A DNA stretch of 64,000 bases from CAWCKS01 sp963796195 (GCA_963796195.1 CAWCKS010000009.1:1-64000), one strand, 5' to 3'. Shown: positions 45,842-56,867, numbered from the stretch's first letter. Numbers and translations are program-made. Notes: a model not told the origin generated them from the sequence alone.

Positions 45842-47093
45842 ATGCCCAAGAAAACGAGCACGAGCCGCATCGAAGCCGTGTTTCGCGCCGAGGCGGGTCG
45901 GGTGCTGGCCACCCTGATCCGCCTCGTCGGCGATTTCGAATACGCCGAAGATGCGATGCAGGAAGCGTTTGCCGCGGCGGTCACGCAGTGGTCGGAGACC
46001 TCCATTCCCGACAATCCGCGCGCCTGGCTCGTCAATGTCGCCCGCCACAAGGTGATCGACCGCATCCGCCGCCAGACGTCGTTTCAGAACAAGCAGCGCG
46101 AGCTTGAAGCGGAAGCCTCGCTCGGCAATCATCCCGCTGCGGACGAGATCGACGACGCCGTGCTCGATGACGACATGCTGCGGCTGATCTTCACCTGCTG
46201 CCATCCCGCGCTGAACATCGACGCCCAGGTCGCGCTCACCCTGCGTGCGGTCTGCTCGCTGCCGACCGAAGCAGTGGCGCGGGCGTTTCTGGTCAGCGAA
46301 GAGACGATGGCGCAGCGCCTGGTGCGCGCCAAGACCAAGATCCGCACCGCCGGAATTCCTTACGAGACGCCGGAGCCCGGCCAGCTTGCCGACCGTATCG
46401 ATGGCGTGCTCGCCGTCATCTATCTCGTCTTCACCGAGGGTTACGCGCCGACCACCGGCGACGGCGGCGTTGCGGACCGATCTGTCGGGCGAAGCCATTC
46501 GCCTCGCGCGGCTCGTCAACGCGTTGATGCCGGCGACGCCCGCGATCGAAGGGCTGCTCGCGCTGTTGTTGCTGCACGACGCGCGGCGCGCAGCGCGGAC
46601 CACGCTCGACGGTGAGCTCATTCTGCTCGAACATCAGGACCGCGCGCTCTGGGATGCCGCGCAGATCGAGGAGGGGGCGGCTCTGGTCGAACGCGCCCTG
46701 CGCGCCAGGGGCATTCCGAGCGTTTACGCCGTGCAGGCGGCGATCGCGGCGCTGCACGGCAAGGCAATAAGCTTCGCTGAGACCGACTGGGGGCAGATCG
46801 TCGGACTCTACGAGGTTCTGCTGAAGCTACAGCCGTCGCCCGTCGTGGCGCTCAATCATGCCGCCGCCGTCTCGATGCTCGATGGTCCGGCCAAGGCGCT
46901 GAACCTGATCGATTCGCTGGCTGCCCGCGAAGCGCTGTCCGGCTATCATCTGTTGCCGGCGGTCCGCGCCGACCTGTTGCGCCGGCTCGATCGCCCGGAC
47001 GAGGCCCGCGAGGCTTATCGGGCGGCGCTGGCGCTGGTGCGGCTCGAGCCGGAGCGGCGTTTTCTGGAGAAGCGACTGGCGGAACTGGGTTAA
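45842..47093 (+). pseudogene. ECF sigma factor of the ECF42 type, frameshifted
   Basis: The N-terminal part has sigma-70 region 2 (LVGDFEYAEDAMQEAFAAAV) and region 4 (LPTEAVARAFLVSEETMAQR). It leads to YLVFTEGYAPTTGD, the start of the extra helical C-terminal domain of this group. One extra base at about 46,465 then shifts to RTDLSGEAIRLARLVNALMP and the rest, with AHG-like YAVQAAIAALHGKA. Full length is about 415 residues, normal for ECF42. The YCII gene upstream is its usual partner. A palindromic repeat precedes the start. Confidence 0.8.
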
Positions 47094-47205
47094 CCGTTGG
47101 CTTCAGAGGCCTGCTAAAGAAGGTCGCGACCGCCTCGCGATTGAACCGGCGATAGCCGCCCCACGACTATCGGCCTGAGGCATCTGCTTTTCGGACCGTC
47201 CAGCC

Positions 47206-48592
47206 ATGCGCATCCCGTTACCCCTGATTTGTTCCGCCCTGTCCTGCGCCATCTTCGCGGCCACGCCATCTGGACGTTCACGCGCAGACCGCGACCGATA
47301 CCCCGACCCGCCAGCTGTCCGACGCCATTACCTGCAAGGATGACCGGAGTGTCGACGTCGACAAGATGATCGCGGCCTGCACCGCGGTGATCGACAACCG
47401 GGACGCCAGCGCGGCCGACCGCCTCACAGCACTTCTCGTGCGTTCGACGCGGTATGCCGACAAGGAGCAGATCGAGCCGGCCATGGCCGATCTCGATCGC
47501 GCGGTGGCGGAGAACGGTTCGAATTCGCGGCCGTTCCGTCAGCGCGGCGAGGCCTACCGCCGTGTCGGAAAGTACGACCTGGCGCTGCGTGACGCCAACG
47601 AGGGCATCCGCCTCGATCCGAACAACGCCGACGGCTACGAATGGCGCGGCAACATCTTCAACAACACCAACCGCTTCGATCGAGCCATCGAGGATTACGA
47701 CCAGGCGATCAAGCTCGATCCCGCCAATGCGCAAGCGTTGTCCGACCGCGGCGTCGCCTACTACTTCAAGGGCGACTACCAGAAGGCGGTCGACGACTAC
47801 AGCCAGGCGATCAAGCTCGACCCCAACCGGCCGCGCACCTATTCCAACCGCGGCGCCGCCTACAAGAAGCTCGGCAAGGTCGACCTTGCCCTGGTCGATG
47901 AGTCCGAGGCGATCAGCCGCGATCCGAGCACGCCCGAATTCTGGGACAATCGCGGCCTGTCGCACGCCGAGAAGCACGAATACGACCTCGCCATCGCCGA
48001 CTACAACGAAGCGATCCGCCTGCGGCCGCGCGCCAATTTCTACACCAACCGCGCCGACAGTTATAACTTCAAGAAGGACTATGACGCCGCGCTCGCCGAC
48101 TACGATGCAGCGCTTCGCCTTGATCCGAACTTTACCCTTGCCCTTAACAACCGCGGCACCGTGTGGCACGCCAAGGGCGACGACCAGAAGGCGCTGGCCG
48201 ACTATGATGCGGCGCTGCGCCTCGACGCCAGCCTCGACAGCGCGATCGTCAACCGGAAGAAGATCGTGCTCGATCTCGAGCGCAAGGGCGCGCTGATGTC
48301 GGTTGCCGCGACCCCGAGCTTCGATTGCGCCACCGCAAAACGCGCGGTCGAAAAGGCGATCTGCGCCGATCCCGAGCTGAGCCGGCTCGACCGCGACATC
48401 GACGTCGCCTACACGCGCGCCTTCGCGCTCGCCAAGAAGGATTCGGCAAAGTCAGCTGAAGCACTGCGCCAGGATCAGCGGAACTTCATCGCGGACCGCA
48501 ACGCCTCGTTCGGCCGGTCCGAGTATGTGATCCGCGACGCCATGGAGAAGCGGCTGCAAGCCCTGCAGGCGAAGTTGCCAAGTGACGGGTGA
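47206..48592 (+). pseudogene. TPR protein with LprI-like C-terminus, frameshifted in the signal peptide
   Basis: The signal peptide MRIPLPLICSALSCAIFAA starts at 47,206. One extra base near 47,263 shifts to DVHAQTATDTPTRQLSDAIT. At least seven TPR units follow, each ending in a pattern like AIEDYDQAIKLDPANAQALS. The last 90 residues (FDCATAKRAVEKAICADPEL, LRQDQRNFIADRNASFG) match the LprI/DUF1311 family. It is probably an exported scaffold protein. The frame from about 47,270 on is intact. Confidence 0.7.
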
Positions 48593-48606
48593 GTGCAATG
48601 GCTGTT

Positions 48607-48768
48607 GTCGTCCCCGCGAAAGCGGGGACCCATAGCCCCCGTGCTGCTTGTTGCAATCAGGCTTGACCAAGTAACGGCTTGGAAAACGGCTTGGCCAGCT
48701 GACATTCGTCGCCTCACTTCGGCTGCGGAGTATGGGTCCCCCAGCCAACAGCGATTCGCGGGGACGAC
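48607..48768. repeat. Long palindromic intergenic repeat
   Basis: GTCGTCCCCGCGAAAGCGGG at the left recurs as an inverted copy (GGGTCCC, then GCGGGGACGAC) at the right. It resembles the REP-like elements common between genes in this group. Confidence 0.6.
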
Positions 48769-48897
48769 CGCAAGAATTTCGCCTTGATCCAGGTCATACC
48801 CGTTAGCCGAATTACGCTGCCGTCCGCCCTTGAACTCGCTTGAGTTCCCGTGACAATGGTGCCGAAAACAACGCCGTGCGCGTTGGGAGAAGGCGCC

Positions 48898-50819
48898 ATG
48901 AACAGTCCCGCAAGCAACAGCCGCTATCACGAAGTCTATGCCCGCGCGCAGCGCGATCCCGAAGGCTTTTGGGCTGAGGCGGCGAAGGACATCGACTGGA
49001 TCGAGCCGGCGAAGAAGATCTTTGATCCCAGCCAGGGTGCCTATGGCCGCTGGTTCACCGGTGCTGTCGTCAACACCTGCTACAACGCGCTCGACCGCCA
49101 GGTCGCCAATGGCCGTGCCGACCAGGTTGCGCTGATCCACAATTCGCCGCTGACCAACAGCGTGTCGAAATTCACCTACCGGCAGATGCTGAATGAGGTG
49201 AAGACGCTCGCCGCTGTGATCCGTGACTTCGGCGTGAGCAAGGGCGACCGCGTCATCATCTACATGCCGCTGGTGCCGGAGGCGGTCATCGCGATGCTCG
49301 CCTGCGCGCGCATCGGCGCGGTACATTCGGTGGTATTCGGCGGTTTTGCTGCCAAGGAGCTTGCGACCCGGATCGATGACGCCGCGCCAAAGCTCGTGCT
49401 GTCGGCGAGCTGCGGCGTCGAGCCCGGCCGCATCGTGCAGTACAAGCCGCTGCTCGACGAGGCGATCAGGCTCGCGAAGACCAAGCCGGAGAATTGCCTG
49501 ATCCTGCAACGGCCGCAGCACCCTTGCGAGCTGGTTTCAGGCCGCGACCACGACTGGGCTGAACTCGCGCCAAGGCCATCGCCGCGAACAAGACTGCCGA
49601 GTGCGTACCGGTGCTCGCGACCGATCCGCTCTACGTGCTCTACACCTCAGGCACCACCGGCGTGCCGAAGGGCGTGGTGCGCGACAATGGCGGTCATCTC
49701 GTTTCGCTGAAATGGTCGATGTTCAATCTCTATGGCGTCAAGCCCGGCGAAGTCTGGTGGTGCGGCTCCGACATCGGCTGGGTGGTCGGCCACTCCTACA
49801 TCGTCTACGGCCCGCTGATTCATGGCGCGACCTCGATCATGTACGAAGGCAAGCCGGTCGGTACGCCCGACGCCGGCGCGTTCTGGCGGGTGATCTCGCA
49901 GCACGGCGCGGTCGCGCTGTTCACCGCGCCGACCGCGTTCCGTGCCATCAAGAAGGAAGACCCGAACGGCGAACTCTTGCGCAAGTACGATCTCTCGAAA
50001 TTCCGCACGCTGTTCCTCGCCGGCGAGCGCGCCGACCCGCCGACGGTGGAATGGGCCGAGCAGCAGCTGAAAGTGCCTGTCATCGATCACTGGTGGCAGA
50101 CCGAGACCGGCTGGTGCGTTGCCGGCAATCCGATCGGCCTTGGGCAATTGCCGGTCAAGCACGGTTCGCCGACGGTGCCGATGCCGGGCTACCAGGTCGA
50201 CGTGGTCGACGAGGCGGCAAGGCCGGTCAAGCCGAACACCATGGGCTCGATCGTGATCAAGCTGCCGATGCCGCCCGGCTGTTTGCCGACGCTGTGGCAG
50301 CAGGACGCGCGCTTCAAGGAAGCCTATCTCACCGAATTTCCCGGCTACTACAAAACCTCCGACGCCGGTTACAAGGACGAGGACGGCTACGTCTGGGTGA
50401 TGGGCCGTACCGACGACATCATCAACGTCGCCGGCCATCGGCTCTCGACCGGCGGCATGGAGGAGGTGTTGGCCTCGCATCCTGATGTTGCCGAATGCGC
50501 CGTGCTCGGCATCAAGGACGAGTTGAAGGGCGAGGTGCCTTGCGGCTTCGTGGTGCTGAAGTCCGGCGTGACGCGCTCGCAGGGCGACATCGAGCGCGAG
50601 ATCGTAGCTCTGGTGCGCGAGAAGATTGGTCCTGTGGCGGCCTTCAAGCTCGCGATCACCGTGCCGCGGCTGCCCAAGACGCGCTCCGGAAAAATCCTGC
50701 GCGGCACCATGAAGAAGATTGCTGACGGCGACGCCTGGACCATGCCGGCGACCATCGAGGAACCCAAGGTGCTCGACGAGATCGGCGCCGAGCTGAAGGG
50801 CAGGGGCGTCGGAGCGTAG
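48898..50819 (+). pseudogene. prpE: Propionyl-CoA synthetase, frameshifted
   Basis: An acyl-CoA synthetase of the ACS type. ATP-binding motif YTSGTTGVPKGVVRDNGGH (the VVRDNGGH form is typical of PrpE), then WWQTETGWCVAGNPIG and the C-terminal RSGKILRGTMKKI with the regulated lysine. The first 225 residues, from MNSPASNSRYHEVYARAQRD to DHDWAEL, are in another frame. One missing base at about 49,567 explains it. Full length is about 640 residues, as normal. It activates propionate for the methylcitrate or methylmalonyl pathways. A closely related acetyl-CoA synthetase is the alternative. Confidence 0.82.
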
Positions 50820-50838
50820 CTCTGCGGTGATCCTATCT

Positions 50839-50968
50839 TGTCATTACCGGGCTTGTCCCGGTGATCTCCCTTGGGACGGACTACCTTGTTTTATTGCGGC
50901 CGGACGGTTTCAATTAGAGAGGCACTGCCTCGCCGATCGGGGTCACCGGGACAAGCCCGGTGACGACA
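50839..50968. repeat. Palindromic intergenic repeat
   Basis: TTGTCATTACCGGGCTTGTC at the left is matched by an inverted copy (GGGACAAGCCCGGTGACGAC) at the right. It follows the prpE stop. Confidence 0.6.
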
Positions 50969-51057
50969 ACGAAGCGTTGGTGCTCGCGACGCGCTTCAGA
51001 CAGCCTCTCGACCCACATTCATGCTAATGTGCGCGCCAGAACAAGAGGTGCAACCGC

Positions 51058-52671
51058 ATGCAGCACACGCAGGTTCTGATCGCGGGGGGTGGACCTGTCG
51101 GCCTGATGTTGGCGACAGTACTAGGCCGTTTCGGCATCCGGACCATGCTGGTCGAGCGCAACGCGGCCACCACGCGTCACCCGAAGATGGACATCACCAA
51201 CGGACGCAGCATGGAGCTGTTCCGCCGGTTTGGCCTCGTCGATGCCCTGCGCAAGGCCGCGGTGCCCGAGGAGAATCCGTTCGATGTGTCCTGGGTCACG
51301 ACCATGTCCGGACACGAGTTGCATCGCTTCCGCTATCCGAGCCCGATCGAGGCGCGGCGTATCATCCTTGAGCACAATGACGGCACGCAGTCGCGCGAGC
51401 CGCCGATGCGGGTGTCGCAGGTCGAGATCGAACCGGTCCTGAAGCGCGCTGCGGAGGCGTGCCCGAGCGTGAACGTGCGGTTCGGGATCGCGTTCGAGGA
51501 TTTTCGCGAGGATTCCGACGGCGTCACCGCGACGCTGCGAAATTCTGCGACCGGCGATACGGAAGAGGTGCGTTGCGACTATCTTGCTGGCTGCGACGGC
51601 GGCGGCAGCCGCGTCCGCGAGGTGCTTGATATCGCGCTCGACGGCACCTTCAAGGTGGCGCAGCGCTACATGGTGCATTTCCGCTCGACCGCGCACCACA
51701 TCCTGCAGCGCTGGGGCATTGCCTGGCACTACCAGGCGGCGTTCGCCACCTTGATCGCGCAGAACGATAAGGACATCTGGACTCTTCAAGCCCGCCTTCC
51801 GGCGGACGCCGCGCCGGACCGCGTCGATCCAGCTGAGATCGTGAGGACGTTTTGCGGCGCGCCGTTCGATTACGAGGTGCTGGTCGCCAATCCCTGGACG
51901 CCGCATTTGTTGCTGGCGCAGTCATACGGCCGTCAGCGCGTCTTCCTCGCCGGCGACGCGGCGCACCAGTACATCCCGACCGGCGGCTACGGCATGAACA
52001 CCGGAATCGGCGATGCCGTCGATCTCGGCTGGAAGCTGGCGGCAATGCTGTCGGGCTTCGGCGGGCCAAACCTGCTCGGCTCCTACGAGAGTGAGCGGCG
52101 TCCAGTCGGTTACCGCAATCGCGAGGCCTCGGCTGGCCACACCAAGGTGCGGCTCGCGATTGCCGAGTCCTACAAGGAAGCGTTCGAGAGCGGCTCGCCA
52201 CTGACCGACGCCGGTCGCGCCGCCCTTGGGGCGAAGATTGCCGCGCACGGCAACGCCGAGAACGAGAGCTACGGCATCGAGTTCGGCTATGTCTACGATC
52301 GCTCGCCGATCGTTGTTGCCGAGGCTGGTGCCGTGCCGCCCTCCGATCCCGTGCACTACGTACCGACGACGATGCCCGGCGCGCGGCTGCCGAGCGCGTT
52401 CCTGAAGGACGGCAGCGCGCTGTTCGATCGGCTGGGGCCGTGGTTCACGCTGGTGAATTTCGGCGCGCCGGACCCGACGCCGTTCGTTGCCGCGGCAGCA
52501 CATGCGAACGTCCCGCTTCAGGTGCTGTCGTTGCAGGAGCCGGCGTTGGAGCATGTCTATGGCCGCAACGCGTTCCTGGTCCGTCCCGATCAGCACATCG
52601 CGTGGCGCGGATCGGAAACGTCGACGGTCGATGCCGCGAAGGTGCTGGCCTGCGCGTTGGGCTGGGTCTGA
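51058..52671 (+). CDS. FAD-dependent aromatic monooxygenase, MhpA type
   Basis: An intact 537-residue flavoprotein monooxygenase. FAD is bound by the N-terminal VLIAGGGPVGLMLATVLGRF (GxGxxG), CDYLAGCDGGGSRVRE (DG motif) and FLAGDAAHQYIPTGGYGMNT (GD motif). The C-terminal part (DQHIAWRG) matches phenol or 3-(3-hydroxyphenyl)propionate hydroxylases. It probably hydroxylates an aromatic ring with NAD(P)H and oxygen. No other degradation gene is next to it. Confidence 0.83.
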   Translation: MQHTQVLIAGGGPVGLMLATVLGRFGIRTMLVERNAATTRHPKMDITNGRSMELFRRFGLVDALRKAAVPEENPFDVSWVTTMSGHELHRFRYPSPIEARRIILEHNDGTQSREPPMRVSQVEIEPVLKRAAEACPSVNVRFGIAFEDFREDSDGVTATLRNSATGDTEEVRCDYLAGCDGGGSRVREVLDIALDGTFKVAQRYMVHFRSTAHHILQRWGIAWHYQAAFATLIAQNDKDIWTLQARLPADAAPDRVDPAEIVRTFCGAPFDYEVLVANPWTPHLLLAQSYGRQRVFLAGDAAHQYIPTGGYGMNTGIGDAVDLGWKLAAMLSGFGGPNLLGSYESERRPVGYRNREASAGHTKVRLAIAESYKEAFESGSPLTDAGRAALGAKIAAHGNAENESYGIEFGYVYDRSPIVVAEAGAVPPSDPVHYVPTTMPGARLPSAFLKDGSALFDRLGPWFTLVNFGAPDPTPFVAAAAHANVPLQVLSLQEPALEHVYGRNAFLVRPDQHIAWRGSETSTVDAAKVLACALGWV

Positions 52672-52685
52672 CCCGCGCAAACAAA

Positions 52686-52707
52686 AGCCCGACGCGAGGC
52701 CGGGCTC
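52686..52707. terminator. Rho-independent terminator
   Basis: AGCCCG pairs with CGGGCT around a 10-base loop, followed by CTTGCTTTC. It lies between convergent genes. Confidence 0.5.
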
Positions 52708-52743
52708 TTGCTTTCATTGTCATGCGAAGCGTGAGCGAGAAAA

Positions 52744-53454
52744 CTACTCCTCGTCGCTCTTCTTGCCGCCACCGAGTTGCTTCAGCTTGGCGAACACCGC
52801 GGCATCGTCGGCCTGTTCGCGGCTCTTTTCGCTGAAGCTGCCGACCGGCTCGGGCACCGGCTCTTCCTTGCGTGTGGTCTCGGAGGCCGGCAGCAGCGTC
52901 GCGCCGCTCGATGCTTCGACGACGGGCTTTTCCTTGGCGGCGCGGGACACCTCGAAGTCGAGGTCGATCTGGCTGCACAGGCCGAGCGTCACCGGGTCCA
53001 TCGGGGTCAGCTGCGACGCGTTCCAGTGGGTGCGGTCGCGGATCGAGGCGATCGTGGTCTTGGTGGTGCCGACGAGGCGCATGATCTGGGCGTCTTTCAG
53101 CTCTGGATGGTTGCGGACCAGCCAGAGAATGGCGCTCGGGCGCTCGTGGCGGCGCGACACCGGGGTGTAGCGCGGGCCCTTCTTGCGCGCCGGCGCCGGC
53201 AGGCGGACCTTGGATTCCTGCAGTTTCAAGCGGTACTCCGGATCGGCCTCGCCGCGGGCGATCTCGTCGCGGGTCAGTTGCCCCATGGAGATGGGGTCTG
53301 AGCCCTTGATGCCCTGGGCGGCGTCGCCGTCGGCGATCGCCTGGATCTCCAGCGGGTGCATCTTGCAGAAGTCGGCGACCTGGTCGAACGACAGCGCGGT
53401 ATTGTCGAGCAGCCACACGGCGGTCGCTTTGGGCATCAGCGGGGCGTTGCTCAT
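52744..53454 (-). CDS. trcR: TrcR (DUF1013) protein
   Basis: An intact 236-residue protein with the DUF1013 pattern: MPKATAVWLLDNTALSFDQV, FCKMHPLEIQAIADGDAAQG, IMRLVGTTKTTIASIRDRTH and WNASQLTPMDPVTLGLCSQI. The first 180 residues are conserved across alphaproteobacteria; a variable acidic tail follows. It is thought to act as a cell-cycle-linked regulator in Caulobacter relatives. Confidence 0.85.
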   Translation of the reverse strand: MSNAPLMPKATAVWLLDNTALSFDQVADFCKMHPLEIQAIADGDAAQGIKGSDPISMGQLTRDEIARGEADPEYRLKLQESKVRLPAPARKKGPRYTPVSRRHERPSAILWLVRNHPELKDAQIMRLVGTTKTTIASIRDRTHWNASQLTPMDPVTLGLCSQIDLDFEVSRAAKEKPVVEASSGATLLPASETTRKEEPVPEPVGSFSEKSREQADDAAVFAKLKQLGGGKKSDEE

Positions 53455-53883
53455 GGCAAATCTCCTTCTGTCCTCGCCCGCCCCTCTTTGGGAGGGCGAA
53501 GTGGTTCGTCATCGGTGATGACAGGAATTGCTGCGTATATAGGCGGTCGGAAGCCCTGTATGCAATGGGATTTGGCCGCCCGTTAAGGCCACCGCGGGCC
53601 TTGCCTTGACTTGGTTGATCGGGAGGGCCAATTCGGAGCTGCTCATCGTTAGTTCGCCGGTTCCTGGACGGCCGCGACAGCGGGCTGGTATCACCAAATC
53701 GCTGCGGTTTCGGCGGATTTCTCAAACCTTAACCGGCAAAAATGGCCTATAAGGCGGTCGAAATCGCGTGTTTCAGACAGATTTGTCCGACCAAACCAAT
53801 TGGCCAGCTCGCGAGACTTAACGTTTAGCCGCTAGACCCGTTGCGCCGTTCAAGCCGAAGCCTGAAAAAGAGACCCGTACCCC
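53455..53883. other. Divergent intergenic region
   Basis: About 430 bases between the trcR and ispH genes, presumably holding both promoters. No gene is supported. The line GGAGGGCGAAG lies near 53,490. Confidence 0.4.
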
Positions 53884-54858
53884 ATGTCAGCCAGCCAGAA
53901 GCCCAAGCTCAACATCGTCCTCTGCTCGCCGCGCGGCTTCTGCGCCGGCGTGGTGCGCGCGATCGACACGGTGGAAAAGGCGCTGAAGCTGTACGGCCCG
54001 CCGGTCTACGTCCGCCACGAGATCGTCCATAACCGCCACGTGGTCGAGAGCCTGCGCGCCAAGGGTGCGATCTTCGTTGAGGAACTCGACGAAATCCCGG
54101 ACACCAACGCCCCCGTCGTGTTCTCCGCCCACGGCGTGCCGAAGTCGATTCCGGCCGAAGCCGATCGCCGCAACTTCTTCGCGCTCGACGCGACCTGCCC
54201 GCTGGTCACCAAGGTGCACCGCGAGGCCGAAATCCACTACAAGCGCGGCCGCGAGATCGCGCTGATCGGCCACGAAGGCCACCCCGAGGTGGTCGGCACC
54301 CTCGGCCAGCTGCCGGCCGGCGCCGTGATGCTGATCGAGACCGTGGAGCAGGCAAGAGCGTTCCAGCCGAAAGACCCGTCGAAGCTCGCCTTTGTGACGC
54401 AGACCACGCTGTCGATCGACGACACCGCGGCGATCGTGCAGACCTTGCGCGATCGGTTCCCGGGCGTCATCGGCCCGCACAAGGAAGACATTTGCTACGC
54501 CACCACCAACCGCCAGCTCGCGGTGAAGCGCGTCGCGCCGGTGGTCGACGCCATGATCGTGGTCGGTTCGCCGAATTCCTCGAACTCGCAGCGCCTGCGT
54601 GAGGTCGCCGAGCACGAAGGCTGCAAGCGCGCCGTGCTGGTCAACGGCGCCGCCGATCTCGACTGGTCGATGTTCGAGGGCGTCTCCCGGCTCGGCATCA
54701 CCGCCGGGGCCTCGGCCCCGGAAGTGCTGGTCGAGGAAATTCTCGATGCCTTCGCCGAACGCTATGTACTGAGCGTGGATACTGTGTCTGCGGCGTCCGA
54801 GGACGGCATTTTCTTCCCGCTGCCGCGTCCCTTGCGGCACGAAACCGCCGCCGAGTAG
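53884..54858 (+). CDS. ispH: 4-hydroxy-3-methylbut-2-enyl diphosphate reductase
   Basis: IspH makes isopentenyl and dimethylallyl diphosphate in the last step of the MEP pathway. The intact 324-residue protein has the three cysteines that hold the iron-sulfur cluster in CSPRGFCAGV, DATCPLVTKVHRE and KEDICYATTNRQ, and the conserved NSSNSQRLREVAE. It begins a run of core genes on the plus strand, followed by thrB and rnhA. Confidence 0.94.
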   Translation: MSASQKPKLNIVLCSPRGFCAGVVRAIDTVEKALKLYGPPVYVRHEIVHNRHVVESLRAKGAIFVEELDEIPDTNAPVVFSAHGVPKSIPAEADRRNFFALDATCPLVTKVHREAEIHYKRGREIALIGHEGHPEVVGTLGQLPAGAVMLIETVEQARAFQPKDPSKLAFVTQTTLSIDDTAAIVQTLRDRFPGVIGPHKEDICYATTNRQLAVKRVAPVVDAMIVVGSPNSSNSQRLREVAEHEGCKRAVLVNGAADLDWSMFEGVSRLGITAGASAPEVLVEEILDAFAERYVLSVDTVSAASEDGIFFPLPRPLRHETAAE

Positions 54859-54897
54859 GACCCGCGGAATCGGCGCTCTCCGCTCAATCCTCGATTT

Positions 54898-54985
54898 TGT
54901 CATGGCCGGGCTTGACCCGGCCATCTCGATCGGAGACGCATTGCCTCTCCATGCGGGATCATCGGGACAAGCCCGGTGATGACAG
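54898..54985. repeat. Palindromic intergenic repeat
   Basis: TGTCATGGCCGGGCTTGACC at the left, an inverted copy (GGGACAAGCCCGGTGATGACA) at the right. Similar to the element at 50,839. Confidence 0.6.
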
Positions 54986-55051
54986 GTGAGAAGTTACTTC
55001 CGCTAGTGTTGGAATCGGCATTAGTGATTCTATTCGGGATCAGGATATCCG

Positions 55052-56016
55052 ATGGCGGTCTACACCGACGTCTCCGCTGAAGAACTGACTGCGTTTCTTG
55101 CAATTACGACATTGGCGAACTGCTCTCCTACAAGGGCATCGCCGAGGGCGTCGAGAATTCGAACTTCCTCGTCCACACGAAGAAGGGCTCGTTCTTCCTG
55201 ACGCTGTACGAGAAGCGGGTCGCGCTCGGCGACCTGCCGTTCTTCCTCGCGCTGATGACTCATCTCGCGAGCCGCGGCATTGCCTGCCCGCAGCCGGTCA
55301 AGACCCGCGCGGGCGAAAGTCTCGGCACCCTTGCCGGCCGGCCGGCGGCAATCATCGATTTCATCGAAGGGGTCTGGCCGCGCCGGCCGAGCGTGGCGCA
55401 CTGCGCCGCCGTGGGCGACGTGCTGGCACGGATGCATGTCGCCGGCCAAAGCTTCAACATGAGCCGCAACAACGCGCTGTCGGTTAGCGGCTGGCGGCCG
55501 CTGTTCAAGCAGGCGGCGCTGCGCGCCAACGAGGTGCAGCAGGGACTCTACGAATTCATCGGCAACGAGCTCGATCATCTCGAGCGGCGCTGGCCACAGG
55601 ACTTGCCGCAAGGCATCATCCATGCCGACGCGTTTCCCGACAACGTGCTGTTCCTCGGCGACAGGCTGTCGGGCTTGATCGACTTCTATTTCGCTTGCAA
55701 CGACATGCTGGCCTATGACGTCGCCATCTGCCTCAACGCCTGGTGTTTTGAGGTCGATCACTCCTTCAACGTCACCAAGGCGCGCGCGCTGCTGAACGCC
55801 TACGCCCGACAGCGTGCGCTGTCGGCGGACGAGCAGGAGGCGCTGCCACTGTTGTCACGCGGCGCCGCGCTGCGCTTCCTGCTGACGCGGCTGGTCGACT
55901 GGCTCAACGTGCCGCCCGGCGCGCTGGTGAAGCCGAAAGACCCGCTCGAATATGTCCGCAAGCTGCGTTTCCACCAGAGCGTCGGCAGCGTGCAGGACTA
56001 CGGTCTGGCGGCGTGA
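55052..56016 (+). pseudogene. thrB: Homoserine kinase, frameshifted near the N-terminus
   Basis: ThrB of the kinase-like fold phosphorylates homoserine for threonine synthesis. The start MAVYTDVSAEELTAFLA is followed one frame over by YDIGELLSYKGIAEGVENSN, the ATP-binding part. IIHADAFPDNVLFLGD (catalytic His-Asp region) and LSGLIDFYFACNDMLAYDVA are further signatures. One missing base at about 55,102 explains the slip. The restored 321 residues are the usual length. Because the gene is needed for threonine synthesis, a sequence error is more likely than loss. Its stop overlaps the rnhA start. Confidence 0.87.
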
Positions 56017-56477
56017 CAGAGTCGAAAAAATTGCCGCACGTGATCGTGCACACCGACGGCGCCTGCTCGGGCAATCCGGGGCCGGGCGGCTGGGGCGCGA
56101 TCCTGAAATTCGGCGACGTCGAGAAGGAGCTGTCGGGCGGCGAGCCCAATACCACCAACAACCGCATGGAGTTGCTTGCGGCCATCTCGGCGCTGGAGGC
56201 GCTGAAGCGCCCGGCCAGGGTCGATATCTACACCGACAGCCAGTATCTGCGCGGCGGCATCACCGGCTGGATCTTTGGCTGGAAGAAGAACGGCTGGAAG
56301 ACCGCCGACCGCAAGCCGGTGAAGAACGTCGATCTCTGGCAGCGCCTCGACGCCGCACTCGGCGAGCACGAGATCAAATGGCACTGGGTCAAGGGCCACG
56401 CCGGCCACCACGAAAACGAACGTGCCGATGAACTGGCTCGGAAGGGGCTGCAGGAGGCGCGTCAGCGCCAGTTCTGA
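56013..56477 (+). CDS. rnhA: Ribonuclease HI
   Basis: An intact 154-residue enzyme that cuts RNA in RNA-DNA hybrids. The catalytic acids lie in VHTDGACSGNPGPGGWGAIL (Asp), NNRMELLAAISALEAL (Glu), IYTDSQYL (Asp) and ENERADELARKG (Asp). The GTG start overlaps the thrB stop by four bases, so the two genes are coupled. The end overlaps the vapC gene on the other strand. Confidence 0.92.
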   Translation: MTESKKLPHVIVHTDGACSGNPGPGGWGAILKFGDVEKELSGGEPNTTNNRMELLAAISALEALKRPARVDIYTDSQYLRGGITGWIFGWKKNGWKTADRKPVKNVDLWQRLDAALGEHEIKWHWVKGHAGHHENERADELARKGLQEARQRQF

Positions 56478-56867
56478 ATCTGTTAGGCCTTGAACGCGTT
56501 GAAACTCGCGCTCGTTGTTTGTGACGAGCGTAAGCCCAGCGACTTTTGCATGTGCCGCGATCCACAAGTCGTTGTTGCCGATCATTTGACCACCGATCTC
56601 GAGGGCGGCGCGCATTGCTCCGTAGGCCTCGCCAGCTTGCGATGGCAACTCGAGCACGGGCGACAAACTCGCGAGTTCGTTCAACTGTGCCATGGCCTGC
56701 TCGCGGAACTGGCTCTTTTGCGCCCCATAGCGCAGTTCACCATAGGTAATCACCGAGATGACGGCCTCGCCGGGCCGCAATCGTTGAAACCGAGCTGCCA
56801 CCTCCGGCGGCCTTTGCCGTCGGATGTAGATGCAGATGTTGGTGTCCAGAAGAACGCGTGCCTCCAT
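56462..56867 (-). pseudogene. vapC: VapC toxin, C-terminal frameshift
   Basis: A PIN-domain ribonuclease of about 134 residues. The active-site acids lie in VLLDTNICIYI (Asp), VITYGELRYGA (Glu) and NNDLWIAAHAKVAG (Asp). After EFQRVQGLT the natural ending IQNWR and a stop at 56,462 lie one frame over. As written the frame runs on antisense to rnhA. One extra base near 56,483 explains it. The start follows directly on the vapB stop. Confidence 0.78.

Noticed and set aside
45242..46621. Open frame of 459 codons on the minus strand
   Set aside because: It runs across the YCII and sigma factor genes in antisense and has no family resemblance.
49647..50480. Open frame of 277 codons on the minus strand
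   Set aside because: Antisense to prpE, which has clear motifs.
51121..52680. Two open frames of about 250 codons on the minus strand
   Set aside because: Antisense to the intact monooxygenase gene.
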